64,000 nt of DNA from Microbacterium sp. GCS4 (GTDB lineage: Bacteria; Actinomycetota; Actinomycetes; Actinomycetales; Microbacteriaceae), in NCBI RefSeq assembly GCF_001262495.1, contig NZ_LGYE01000002.1, positions 424,368 through 488,367 of the forward strand, written 5' to 3'. Each line of letters starts with the position of its first letter. The stretch's first letter is position 1. Below the pieces are notes generated by a model. It was not told the DNA's origin. It made no database searches and saw only the letters and a list, made by a program, of their open reading frames with translations. A program made the position numbers and the translations under genes. Below are positions 24,242-33,500 of this stretch, one piece after another.

Positions 24242-24712
24242 ATGGAGACGCCCGCACCCCTCGCCTCGCAGCTGCTGGCCGAGGCGCGTGCAGCTCTGCA
24301 CGGCGCCCCGACCGAAGGGCTCGGGGAGGAGCGGGAATCGCGCTGGCGCGGTCACCGCATCGTGAAGATCGGCCGGGTCTGGCACCTCGGCGTGCTGTTG
24401 CTCACCGACACGCACGCGCTCGCGACGGCCGAGGTGCTGCGCGCCGCCGACCCGGGTCGACGCGGCTACACGGCCGAGTCCGCGCGCGAACGAGCCGCGC
24501 GTCGGGCGCTCGCCCTGCGCGGCGGGTTCGACGAGGGCGAGGTCGCGCACGTGGGGTGGACGGTGATCGACGTGGACGCGGTGGATGCCGGCGGAGCATC
24601 CGGTCCGCTCGCAGTCGTCGACGGCGTGCCCTCGGTGCGCTGGAGCACAGCCGGTGGATGGATGCCGCTCGAGACCTACCTGCGCGAGCGGGTGGAGCTC
24701 CTGCGGGGCTGA
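24242..24712 (+). CDS. Conserved actinobacterial hypothetical protein
   Basis: 156 residues from ATG 24242 with GGAGGG just upstream. It resembles a family seen in Microbacteriaceae without known function: a helical N-terminus (LLAEARAALHGAPTE), a WHLGVLLLTDTHALATAEVL strand segment, an Arg/Ala-rich helix and a C-terminal GGASGPLAVVDGVPSVRWS motif. There are no transmembrane segments or signal peptide. It is divergent from purU across 76 bp and is followed by a tandem-repeat terminator-like array. Confidence 0.75.
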   Translation: METPAPLASQLLAEARAALHGAPTEGLGEERESRWRGHRIVKIGRVWHLGVLLLTDTHALATAEVLRAADPGRRGYTAESARERAARRALALRGGFDEGEVAHVGWTVIDVDAVDAGGASGPLAVVDGVPSVRWSTAGGWMPLETYLRERVELLRG

Positions 24713-24727
24713 GCGCCGCGTCGCTGC

Positions 24728-24950
24728 GTTTCGTCTCGCTGCGCTCGCTCAACGACCAGCGATCCCCCCGGTCGTTGAGCGAGGAGCGGAGCGTTCCCGG
24801 TCGTTGAGCGAGGAGCGGAGCGTTCCCGGTCGTTGAGCGAGGAGCGGAGCGTTCCCGGTCGTTGAGCGAGGAGCGGAGCGTTCCCGGTCGTTGAGCGAGG
24901 AGCGGAGTGTTCCCGGTCGTTGAGCGAGGAGCGGAGCGACGAGACGAAAC
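24728..24950. repeat. Tandem 29-bp array inside a large inverted repeat (GTCGTTGAGCG family)
   Basis: A left arm GTTTCGTCTCG followed by CGCTCGCTCAACGACC (24728-24756) faces six 29-bp units beginning GGTCGTTGAGCGAGGAGCGG, starting at 24770, 24799, 24828, 24857, 24886 and 24915. The last unit changes into GAGCGACGAGACGAAAC (right arm, to 24950). Units are nearly identical; one has GTGTT for GCGTT. The array lies between converging genes and can fold as a bidirectional terminator. Adjacent repeats have no spacers, so it is not CRISPR. Confidence 0.9.
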
Positions 24951-24971
24951 ACCCCGGCGCCACCCTCGATG

Positions 24972-25694
24972 TCACCCGGCGAACGTCTCCGCGAAGCGTC
25001 GCAGCAGCGCGGCGCCCTCCGTGACGGAGGCCGCGAGCACCTGGCCCTGCACGAGGTCGAACTCCTCCGGGTCGAAGTACCCGGTCGTGCGGTAGAACGT
25101 CATGCGGTCGGCGAAGTCCCGCGGCGTCGGCTCCGGGTGGAACTGCGCCGTGTACAGGTGCGTGCCCACGCGGTAGGCCTGCACCGGGCACGCGGCGTTC
25201 GTCGCGAGCAGCACGGCGCCGTCGGGCAGAGCCGCCGCGGATTCCTTGTGCGCCGTGAAGACCGTGAGCGCCGGCGCGCTGGGGCCGAAGACCGGGTCGG
25301 CAGAACCCGCCTCGGTCGTCTCGATCACGGTCGCGCTCGCGGGTTCGGGTGTGGTGGTCGTGACCTCGCCGCCCAGCATCCGTGTCACGACGCCGATGCT
25401 GAAGCACGTGAAGAACACCGCGATGCGCCGGTCGATCGCGAGCCGGGCGAGAGTCTCGAGGTCGGCCTCCACCCGCTGCTGCTCGGCGGACTTGTGCGCA
25501 TCGCTCACGTTGAACGGCGAGCCGCCCACCACGACGCCGCGGTAGCGGCTCAGATCGACGGTGTCGAGACGCTGCGAGAGGAGGTCGAGCCGATCGACGA
25601 CGTCCGCGCCGAGCGCCCGCCGGAACGAGGCGTGCTCGGCATCCGCCGCCCCCAGCTCGGGGCGCACGCAGACGTAGAGAAGCGAGACCACCAC
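24972..25694 (-). CDS. Class I glutamine amidotransferase-like protein
   Basis: 240 residues. The candidate nucleophile Cys is in AVFFTCFSIGVV (the GMP-synthase-type GATase motif is normally GICxGxQ), and the His-Glu of the triad is in TAQFHPEPTPRDF. RGVVVGGSPFNVSD matches the oxyanion strand. A stand-alone GATase of the GuaA-N/YfeJ-like group, with no synthetase partner beside it. The loose nucleophile elbow makes the exact activity uncertain. Confidence 0.8.
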   Translation of the reverse strand: MVVSLLYVCVRPELGAADAEHASFRRALGADVVDRLDLLSQRLDTVDLSRYRGVVVGGSPFNVSDAHKSAEQQRVEADLETLARLAIDRRIAVFFTCFSIGVVTRMLGGEVTTTTPEPASATVIETTEAGSADPVFGPSAPALTVFTAHKESAAALPDGAVLLATNAACPVQAYRVGTHLYTAQFHPEPTPRDFADRMTFYRTTGYFDPEEFDLVQGQVLAASVTEGAALLRRFAETFAG

Positions 25695-25735
25695 GCGAGT
25701 CTAACGAGCGCGAGGGGCCCCGCCCGACGCGGGCC

Positions 25736-26482
25736 TCACCGGGAGGAGTTGGCCGTGCGGCCGCGCACGATCCCCACGAACGTCTCGACGTCCGGCGTGG
25801 TCCGGTCGCGCAGCCAGGCAAGGGCCACGGTCGACGTCGGACCGTCGGCGAGGGGCCGGTGCTCGACGTCCTTGCGGTGGTGCAGGCGCGCGAGGGACAT
25901 GGGGACGATCGCGACGCCCGTGCCCGTGGCGGCGGTCGCGATCGCGTCCGCGGTCGTCATCGCGGAGAAGCGCGGTGCGACGGCATCCGGGATGTCGAAG
26001 GGGACGAGTGCATCATCGGTCAGCGCGATCACGACCTCGCCCGCGAGATCGGCGATCGTCAGCTCCTCTGCGGCGAGCAGATGCGACTCGATCGAGGCGA
26101 CGACGACGGGCACCTCCTCGTAGAGCGCGATGATGTGCAGGTCGTCATCCGTGAGGGGAAGGCGCACGAGCGCGGCGTCGAGGTCGTCGAGCGCGATTCG
26201 CTGCCCCACGACCTCGATCGGGACGAGTTCGAGCGGCACGTGCGGCATCCGCTGCTTCCAGGCGTCGATCCACTTGCCGGGGGTCGCCCCGGGGACGGCT
26301 CCGAGCCGGAACATGCGGGGCTCTTCGGGTGCGGGCGCGTCGAACACGACATCCGCGGTCTTGCGCGGCGGCTTGGGCGGGGGGAACCGCTGCGCCGGCG
26401 CGGCCTTGCTGCGCCGCGCGGGCGTGCCTCTTCCAGACCCCTTGCCCCCGCCGCGCGCCGGTCGTCGTCCCTGGGTCGCCAT
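25736..26482 (-). CDS. LysR-type substrate-binding domain protein without helix-turn-helix
   Basis: 248 residues from ATG 26482. Residues 1-40 are a basic Gly/Arg/Lys/Pro-rich tail (RRPARGGGKGSGRG, RRSKAAPAQRF). From about 55 on there is a periplasmic-binding-like fold as in LysR effector domains: FRLGAVPGATPGKWIDAWKQ, LDDLDAALVRLPLTDDDLHI, ATGTGVAIVPMSLARLHHRK. The N-terminal winged helix of LysR regulators is absent and there is no room for it upstream. It may act as a partner of a regulator or bind nucleic acid through the basic tail; function unknown. Confidence 0.8.
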   Translation of the reverse strand: MATQGRRPARGGGKGSGRGTPARRSKAAPAQRFPPPKPPRKTADVVFDAPAPEEPRMFRLGAVPGATPGKWIDAWKQRMPHVPLELVPIEVVGQRIALDDLDAALVRLPLTDDDLHIIALYEEVPVVVASIESHLLAAEELTIADLAGEVVIALTDDALVPFDIPDAVAPRFSAMTTADAIATAATGTGVAIVPMSLARLHHRKDVEHRPLADGPTSTVALAWLRDRTTPDVETFVGIVRGRTANSSR

Positions 26483-26534
26483 GCGCTCCAGGCTACCCGC
26501 CGCGCGGCTCCAGGCGGCGCTGACCGTCACCCGA

Positions 26535-26942
26535 TCACGCCGCGAGCCACAGGCCCTTCGGCGTCGTGGCGATGGTCAGACCGGCCGCCACCGTCTCGTC
26601 GTCGCCGATCCGCGCGCCGCGCACGATGCGTGCCCCGGCCCCGACCTCGGTGCGGACGCCGATGTGCGCGTGGTCTCCCACGGCCGCGCCCTCGCCGATG
26701 TGTGCGTGCGCGTCGATGAACGCGCCCTCGCCGATCACGGCATCCGGTTCGATCCACGCGCCGCGGGCGATCGAGGCCCCGGCGCCGACGCGCGCGCCGG
26801 GTTCGATGTAAGCGCCCGCTTCGATGTGCGCCTTCGGATGGACCTTCGCGCCGTGCGCGACGAGACCCCGACCGTTGGCGTGCTTGCGGTAGCGCAGCGT
26901 GTCGCCTCGGTCGTTCTCGATGTCGACGTAGTTCTTGCCCAC
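26535..26942 (-). CDS. Left-handed beta-helix (hexapeptide repeat) protein
   Basis: 135 residues from GTG 26942, chosen because GGGAGG lies directly upstream; a longer in-frame start at 26987 lacks a site. After a short N-terminal domain (GKNYVDIENDRGDTLRYRKH) come about 12 imperfect hexapeptides of the type GA-x-[IV]-xx (HIEAGAYIEPGARVGAGASI). These form a left-handed beta-helix as in LpxA/gamma-carbonic-anhydrase-like proteins. There is no acetyltransferase catalytic His loop that I can identify. Function unknown; possibly structural. Confidence 0.8.
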   Translation of the reverse strand: MGKNYVDIENDRGDTLRYRKHANGRGLVAHGAKVHPKAHIEAGAYIEPGARVGAGASIARGAWIEPDAVIGEGAFIDAHAHIGEGAAVGDHAHIGVRTEVGAGARIVRGARIGDDETVAAGLTIATTPKGLWLAA

Positions 26943-27035
26943 GATTCCTCCCGTGCTCCGGAGTCTCCCGGATATATGAACAACCATGAGTAGTTCGGAT
27001 TCATTCCCCGGAATGGATGGGACGGATGTGTCGCG

Positions 27036-27809
27036 TCAGCGCTGGCAGACCGGGCACCAGAAGGTCACGCGCTCGCGCGTCGGGTCGGCGCCCAGCTCGC
27101 CGCGGCGGATGAGGGTGCTGCAGCGTCGGCAGGGGCGGCCGGAGCGGCCGTACACCCAGGTGCCCTGGCCTGGCCGGTCGACACCCGTGAAGGTGCGATG
27201 ACGACGGTCGCGGTTCGCGCGTATCGTGCGCACCCCGAGCTCGATGAGCGCCGCGACGTCGACCTCGGGAGTCGGCGTCGTGGGCAGCACGCCCCTCAGG
27301 AACAGCAGCTCCGCCGCGTACTCGTTGCCGAACCCGGCGACGTTGCGCTGGTCGAGGAGCGCGACGTGGATGCTGCGGGTGTCGGCGCTCAGTCGCCGCA
27401 CCGCTTCGGCCGCATCCCAGTCGGGTGCGAGTGGATCGGGACCCAGATGGCCGATCAGCTGCTGCTCGTCGCGCGTCGGCACGACCTCGATCTCGGCGAG
27501 GTCGATGCCCACGGCTTCGCGCTGCGCCGTGCCGACGATCGCGCGGACCTTGAAGGCCGGATGCCGCCACTTCTCGCCCGGTCGGTACACGAGCCACGCA
27601 CCGTCCATGCGCAGATGGGAATGCAGTGTGCTGTCGCCGATCCGCAGCAGCAGATGCTTGCCCCGGGCGCCCGAGGAGACGACGGGTTGACCCGTGAGAT
27701 CGACGGTCGCCGCCTGAGGCACCCGGAGGTCGAAGCGCGTGACCTCCGATCCGACGAGCGCATCCTCCAGGCGTCGGGCGGTGCGGAAGACGGTGTCGCC
27801 CTCGGGCAT
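27036..27809 (-). CDS. nei: Fpg/Nei-family DNA glycosylase (endonuclease VIII-like)
   Basis: 257 residues. N-terminal MPEGDTVFRTARRLEDALVG provides the Pro2/Glu3 catalytic pair typical of Nei. The H2TH region includes LLDQRNVAGFGNEYAAELLF, and the zinc finger CRRCSTLIRRGELGADP with CPVCQR closes the protein. It removes oxidised pyrimidines and cleaves the abasic site. The start overlaps the stop of the upstream EI24 gene (TGATG), so the two are translationally coupled. Confidence 0.92.
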   Translation of the reverse strand: MPEGDTVFRTARRLEDALVGSEVTRFDLRVPQAATVDLTGQPVVSSGARGKHLLLRIGDSTLHSHLRMDGAWLVYRPGEKWRHPAFKVRAIVGTAQREAVGIDLAEIEVVPTRDEQQLIGHLGPDPLAPDWDAAEAVRRLSADTRSIHVALLDQRNVAGFGNEYAAELLFLRGVLPTTPTPEVDVAALIELGVRTIRANRDRRHRTFTGVDRPGQGTWVYGRSGRPCRRCSTLIRRGELGADPTRERVTFWCPVCQR

Positions 27810-28627
27810 CAGACGGCTCCCGTGCCGGAGGAGGGCCCGGCGGGCGGCGGGAACGGCGCGGCCGTGGCGTCCCGCGCGGGCGGCGGCGGAGTGAGAGCGG
27901 TGCGCTGCAGCATCGTTCGGGCGAGGATCGTCGAGCCGGCGACCGCGGCGGGCATCACGGCGACCGCACCCCCGGGGATCAGGAAGCAGAGCTGCGTCGC
28001 GACCCCGAAGCCCAGCACCCGCGCGCGACTGCCGCGGAACAGCGCGGCGCGATCGGCGGGCGACAGCTCGCGGGCGTCGAACGCCCGGGCGGAGAGCTCG
28101 CGCGCCAGCAGGCGTCCGGTGAGGGTGACACCCACCACCGGGCCGAGGAGTCCGCCGACGAGCGGCACGAAACCGAGGAGCAGCACGACGATCGCCACGA
28201 GGACGCCGAGCAGCACGAGCCGGATGCCCTCGCCGAGCGCCGTCCAGAAACCGCCGCCGTCGGCGGAGGGCGCATCGCCCAGATCGGCCTCCACCGCACG
28301 CCAGATGCGCTGATAGAAGGGGTCTCCGATCGCGAGCGCGAGGGCGCTGAACACCGTGCTCGCCAGAGCGAGGGCCGCGGCGAAGAGCACGATGCCGACG
28401 ACCCCGCGGAACAGGCCGCGCCAGGGCTCGACCCAGCCGTCGGCGAACGGGGTGAGTGCGTCGGCGATCGTGCCGAGCGAGAGCGCCAGGGGGATCAGCG
28501 CCGCGAGCAGCAGCAGGGCGGCGATGACCGCAGGCACGAGGCCGAGCGCCATGAGGCGAGGACGGGAGCGCCACGTGCCGAAGCCGCGCAGCAGCATGCG
28601 GACGCCCTCACCGAACTCGCGGATCAT
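27809..28627 (-). CDS. EI24/CysZ-like membrane protein
   Basis: 272 residues with about four to six hydrophobic segments. Recognisable family parts are GEGVRMLLRGFGTWRSRPRL at the N-terminus, ALAIGDPFYQRIWRAVE, VLLLGFVPLVGGLLGPVVGV and the EI24-type ELSARAFDARELSPADRAAL. CysZ members import sulfate; actinobacterial EI24 proteins are uncharacterised. The last 40 residues are Pro/Ala-rich. It overlaps nei by one base. Confidence 0.82.
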   Translation of the reverse strand: MIREFGEGVRMLLRGFGTWRSRPRLMALGLVPAVIAALLLLAALIPLALSLGTIADALTPFADGWVEPWRGLFRGVVGIVLFAAALALASTVFSALALAIGDPFYQRIWRAVEADLGDAPSADGGGFWTALGEGIRLVLLGVLVAIVVLLLGFVPLVGGLLGPVVGVTLTGRLLARELSARAFDARELSPADRAALFRGSRARVLGFGVATQLCFLIPGGAVAVMPAAVAGSTILARTMLQRTALTPPPPARDATAAPFPPPAGPSSGTGAV

Positions 28628-28676
28628 GCGTCCAGCCTAGGAGACGGCTCCGACACCCGGCGGGGGCACCTCGCGC

Positions 28677-29351
28677 TCAGGACGCCGCGGAGCGCTCGAC
28701 GATCGTCTGCAGCATCCGCACATCCACGTGCTCCAGTGACGAGACCCGGTGGACCCCGGGTGGGAGGCTCCGGGCGGGGTCGCCGACCACGACGGTCGTG
28801 CAGCCTGCCGACACGGCCGACCACGCACCGACCTGGGAGTCCTCGAGCACGACGCAGCGCCCGGCGTCGAGGCCCAGAGCGGCAGCGCCGTCGAGATAGG
28901 GATCCGGGGCCGGCTTCGTGCGGACGGAGTCGTCGGCCGTGATCGACACCCGGAACGCCGACAGATCGACGCTCTCCGCGAAGCGATCGACCCAGTGCCG
29001 CGGCGACGATGTCACGAGTGCGAGCGGCACCTCGGCCTCCGTCAGCGCGCGCAGAAGGGCGGGAGCTCCCGGCCGCCACGTGACCGATTCGGCGTAGGCC
29101 GCGAGAGCCCGACGGTCCAGGTCGAGAGCGATCGCGGACTGCGGCTCGCGGAGGTCCAGGCGCTCGCTCAGCAGTGCAGCGGCACGATCGAGGTCGAGAC
29201 CCTCGGAGGCGGCGGCCAGGCCCACGGCATCCGCTCCATCGTGGTCGCTCACGAAGCGTTCGATAACGCGCAGCCACGTGCTCTCGGTGTCGAGGAGTGT
29301 GCCGTCCATGTCGCTCAGGACGCCCCATCGGGGCGCGGGATCGTGTGTCAT
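28677..29351 (-). CDS. HAD-superfamily sugar-phosphatase / phosphoglucomutase-like hydrolase
   Basis: 224 residues from ATG 29351. Motif I LSDMDGTLLDTEST, motif II LVTSSPRHWV, motif III Lys in RTKPAPDPYLDG, motif IV VLEDSQVGAWSAVSAG. The helical cap 1 is of the beta-phosphoglucomutase / DOG-phosphatase subclass. It probably dephosphorylates a small sugar phosphate. It is divergent from a GntR/UTRA gene across 254 bp, so that regulator may control it. Confidence 0.9.
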   Translation of the reverse strand: MTHDPAPRWGVLSDMDGTLLDTESTWLRVIERFVSDHDGADAVGLAAASEGLDLDRAAALLSERLDLREPQSAIALDLDRRALAAYAESVTWRPGAPALLRALTEAEVPLALVTSSPRHWVDRFAESVDLSAFRVSITADDSVRTKPAPDPYLDGAAALGLDAGRCVVLEDSQVGAWSAVSAGCTTVVVGDPARSLPPGVHRVSSLEHVDVRMLQTIVERSAAS

Positions 29352-29605
29352 GGGTCGCCCTCCGGTCGCGTCGATCTCCACGGACCGCTGCCCCCATCTC
29401 CGCGGGGGCAGGAGGACGCCGCCCGGACTGAGCGGGAACGGCGGGTGAACGCGAGGAGAACGCCGGGGGAAACTCCGCGGACAGGTGCGTGCAGGTGTGC
29501 AGGATGCTGTCGCGCAGGCGGATCCGCGCGCCGCCACGGGGCTACGCTGACCGCGGACCGAGCGCGCCGGCCCGCATCCGACCCGGCGCCGTGAGAGGAG
29601 AAGTC

Positions 29606-30340
29606 GTGCACCGGTACCGGGAGATCGCCCGCGACCTCACCGTGCAGATCGCCGACGGCGCATTCGACGCCACCGGGATGCTGCCCGCAGAGGCGCAGCT
29701 CGCCGTGACCTACGAGGTGTCGCGAGGGACCGTGCGCAACGCGCTGGTGCTCATGGCGAGGCAGGGCGCGATCGCCCCACGACGCGGGTCCGGGTGGCTC
29801 GTGCGCACGACCGGGTTGAGCCAGCGCTTCTCGGAGATGCGCTCGTTCGCGCAGTGGGCGCGGAGCCGGGGCATGGAACCGGGCGGACGGGTCGTCGAGC
29901 AGCGGAGACGTGCGGCCACCGCGCACGAGGTCCGGCGGTTCCGCGGTGGGCACGGCATCGGCGACGTGCTCGAGGTCGTGCGCCTGCGGATGCTGAACGG
30001 ACGGGTCGTGATGCTCGAGCGCACCGCGTACCCGTCGTGGATCGCGCCGCTCGTCGAGGATCTGTCGCCCGAGGAGCCCTCGGTCGTCGGCGCCCTCGAA
30101 GAGCGGGGCGTGCGCATGGTGCACGGCGAGCACACGATCGATGCGATCGCCGCCCCCAGCGAGGACGCCCGTCTGCTCGACGTGCGGCGATCGAGCCCGC
30201 TGCTGCGCGTGAATCGGGTCAGCTACGCCGCGGACGGGCGGGCGATCGAGGCGGGCGACGATCGCTACCTGCCCGATGTGATGTCGTTCCAGGTGCAGTC
30301 GTCGCTGCAGGGCATGTCACTCACCCGGCAGACGGGGTGA
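29606..30340 (+). CDS. GntR-family transcriptional regulator (UTRA type), second copy
   Basis: 244 residues from GTG 29606 with GAGAGGAG upstream. Winged helix: YREIARDLTVQIADGAFDA and PAEAQLAVTYEVSRGTVRNA. The UTRA domain ends with DRYLPDVMSFQVQSSLQ. It shares its overall architecture with the regulator at 6890-7633. It is divergent from the HAD hydrolase gene and converges with lhr over a repeat-rich 195-bp gap. Confidence 0.9.
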   Translation: MHRYREIARDLTVQIADGAFDATGMLPAEAQLAVTYEVSRGTVRNALVLMARQGAIAPRRGSGWLVRTTGLSQRFSEMRSFAQWARSRGMEPGGRVVEQRRRAATAHEVRRFRGGHGIGDVLEVVRLRMLNGRVVMLERTAYPSWIAPLVEDLSPEEPSVVGALEERGVRMVHGEHTIDAIAAPSEDARLLDVRRSSPLLRVNRVSYAADGRAIEAGDDRYLPDVMSFQVQSSLQGMSLTRQTG

Positions 30341-30464
30341 CAGCGGGCGGGTGGCGTCGCGGTCGGTGACGTCGCGGTGGGTGAGCTCGCGGGCCTGTGA
30401 GGTCGCGGTGGGTGAGGTCGGGGGGCTGTAGGCGCGGGGAGGATCCCGAGGCCTCGGAGTCTCG

Positions 30465-30560
30465 CAGATCGCGTTGTGGGGAGTTCCTCAGATCGCTGTG
30501 CGGGGAGTCCCTCAGATCGCCTTGCGGGGAGTCCCTCAGATCGCTTTGCGGAGCGTGTAG
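30465..30560. repeat. Four 24-bp tandem copies spanning the lhr stop codon
   Basis: Units start at 30465, 30489, 30513 and 30537, each CAGATCGC followed by a TTGCGGGGAGTCCCT-like half. The rightmost copy is the last codons of lhr (minus strand), and the lhr stop lies at its boundary. The three further copies lie beyond the stop, each again carrying a stop in the same register because 24 is a multiple of 3. The adjacent 30341-30440 has looser repeats of GTCGCGGTGGGTGAG. Confidence 0.85.
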
Positions 30561-33500
30561 CCGCGCGGGGTCGCCACGAACCCGGCCTCCTGCAGCGCGG
30601 TCGCGAGCTCGGTGCCGTAGACACCTTCTCCGTTGACCTTCTCGACCGTGAGCGTGTCGAGGCGACGGGCGCGGGAGGTGGCGACGAGGTCGGCGGCGGC
30701 CGCGCGCAACACCTCGCTGTCGTCGGTGAAGCAGAGCACGGTGCGTCCGCCGCGTTCCAGGTACAGCACGAGCGTGCCGTCGACGAGTACGACGAGGCCA
30801 CCGGCCTTGCGTCCGGGCCGGTGTGAGACGTCGTCGCGGCGCGGCCAGGCCAGAGCCGCGCCATAGGGGTTCGCCGGGTCGGTGGCTGCGAGCGTGACGG
30901 CGAGCCGGGGCGGCGGATCGGCGAGGCCCGCGAAGGTGCGGAGGCGGTCGACGGTGGCGGAGGCCGCGAACTGTGCGGCGCCGAGCTTCTCGATCACGTA
31001 GCCGCGACGGCAGTGACCGGCCTCCTCGAAACCCGCGAGCACGCGGTACGCCTGCGCGAAGCCGCCGGGAACGCCTTCGGACTGCACGGCGCCGCGGGTC
31101 ACGACGCCGTAGCGGTCGAGCAGCAGGCCTGCAGTGACGGTCGCGCGGCGCGCGGCATCCGTCTCGATGCCGGGAAGCAGCGCCCAGCGCCCGCCGACGG
31201 AGGAGGGGCGGGGTGTGGGACGGGCGAGCGACATGCCCCGGTACGCCCGGGTGCGCGGAGCGCGGCGGGTGACGCGGTGCGCCTGCGACCCTCCGGCGAG
31301 CAGGGAGCGGATGGGGGCGAACGTGTCGTTCGTGACGCGCCCGGCCCAGGTGAGGTTCCAGAGTGCTTCGAGCACGGACTGCTCGTTCTCGGCGCCGGTC
31401 ATGTCGCGGAGCTGAGCGGCGAAGTACGCCCCTCCCGCGCCGAGCGCCTCCAGCACGCGGGCCTCGAGCGAGTCTGCGGCGATCGCCGAGTCGGGTTCGG
31501 GCAGGGTGAAGGGCGCGAGGTCGGCAGGATGCAGCGAGACCCACCCGTCGCGGCCGGGCAGGGTGCCGTGTCCCGACCAGATGACCTCACCGGCGGCCGT
31601 GAGCTCGTCGAGCAGCGCGGGGGAGTAGTCGCGCACCCGCGACGGAAGCACGAGCGATTCCCAGGCGCTCGCGGGGATCGGCACGCCCGCGAACTGCTCG
31701 ATGACCGTGAGCACGCCGTCGATGCCCTCCAGCGGGCGATGCAGGTGCTGCCAGTCGGGCAGGAACCGCGCATACGCCTCAGGAGAGACGGGCTCGACGC
31801 TGCCGCGGATGGCTGCGAGCGACCGCATCCGCAGCCGCCGCAGCACCTCGGTGTCGCACCACTCGGTCTCGCTGCCCGACCCCGAGGCCTCCGGCAGGAA
31901 GTACCCGCTCGTCAGCCGGCCGGAGTGCTCGAGGCGTTGCAGTGTGTGCCGGGCCACTGCGGCGCCGATGCCGAGCCGCGAGGCGAGGGCGTCGGTCGTG
32001 AACGGACCGTGCGTGCGCGCGTAGCGCGCCACGAGGTCGCCCAGCGGATCGGCCATCGGCTCGAGGAACGCGACCGGGATGCCGGTGGGCAGCGCGGCTC
32101 CGAGTGCATCGCGCAGACGTCCGGCGTCTTCGATCGCGGCGATGCGCGTGGTGCCGGCGATGGTCACGGGGATCGCGCGTCGCGCGGCGACGAGCGCGTC
32201 GAGATGGGCCGCGGCGGCCTCGACCATCGCACCGGTGTCGGCGTCCGTCGCGGTGTCGAGCGCGGTGTCTGTCGTCGTCTCGGGCGCACGCTCCAGGCGC
32301 AGGGCCACCTCCGCGGCGTCCAGCGGGCCGAGCACGCGCAGGAGGTCCGCCACCCCCTCGAGCCCTCGCGCCCGCCGTTCGGGGTCGAGCCGCTGCACCT
32401 CGCGTTCGAACTGCGCGATCACCGCGGGGTCGAGCAGTTCGCGCAGCTCGACCGTGCCGAGCAGCTCGCCGAGCAGCGCCGGGTCGACCGAGAGCGCGGC
32501 GGCGCGACGCTCGGCCAGCGGCGAGTCGCCCTCGTACATGAACGCGCCAACGTAGCCGAACAGCAGGTCGCGAGCGTAGGGCGACGGCTGCGAGGGCTGG
32601 GTCTCGACGAGCCGGATGCGACGATCGGCGATCGAGGTCGCGAGCCGCCGCAGCGACGGCAGGTCGTAGACGTCCTGCAGTACCTCGCGCAGGGTCTCCA
32701 GGATCACCGGGAACGTCGGATGCCGTCGTGCCACCTCGAGCAGCTGCGCCGAGCGTTGCCGCTGCTGCCACAGCGGGGTTCGACGGTTCGGGTTGGTGCG
32801 GGGCATGAGCAGCGCTCGCGCGGCGCACTCCCGGAACCGGGAGGCGAAGAGCGCGGAGCCGCCGACCTCCTGCGTGACGAGCTGCTCGAGCTCGTCGGGG
32901 TCGAACACGAAGAGCTCGGCTCCGGGCGGCTCGGACTCCGCATCCGGCAGGCGGACGATGATGCCGTCGTCGCTCGCGACCGCCGATCCCTCGACGCCCA
33001 GGCGCTCCCGCACTCGGGCGTTGATCGCGAGCGCCCACGGCGCATGCACTTTCATGCCGTACGGGGAATGCAGGATCACGCGCCAGTCGCCGACCTCGTC
33101 GTGACCCCGCTCGACCGTGAGCGAGCGATCCGTCGGAAGCGTGCCCGTGGCCTCCCGCTGTTCCGTCAGATGGGCCATGAGGTTCGCCCTGGCCTGCTCG
33201 TCGAGACCGGCCTCGATCAGCCGCTGCGCTGCCTTCTCCGGGGCGGCCGACGACACCTCGCGGGAGAACTTCCCGAGCGCCTCGCCCAGTTCGAACGGAC
33301 GGCCGATGCCGTCGCCGTGCCAGAACGGCACCTTGCCCGGCTGTCCATAGGCGGGGATCACGTTGACACGATCGTGGGTGATCTCGGCGATGCGCCAGCT
33401 GGTCGTGCCGAGCGTGAACACGTCTCCCACCCGGGACTCGTAGACCATCTCCTCGTCGAGCTCGCCGACCCGCGCGCCCGTGGACTCTCCTGCGACGAAG

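Noticed and set aside
24728..24950. CRISPR-like tandem repeats
   Set aside because: Units are directly adjacent without unique spacers, and no cas genes are present.
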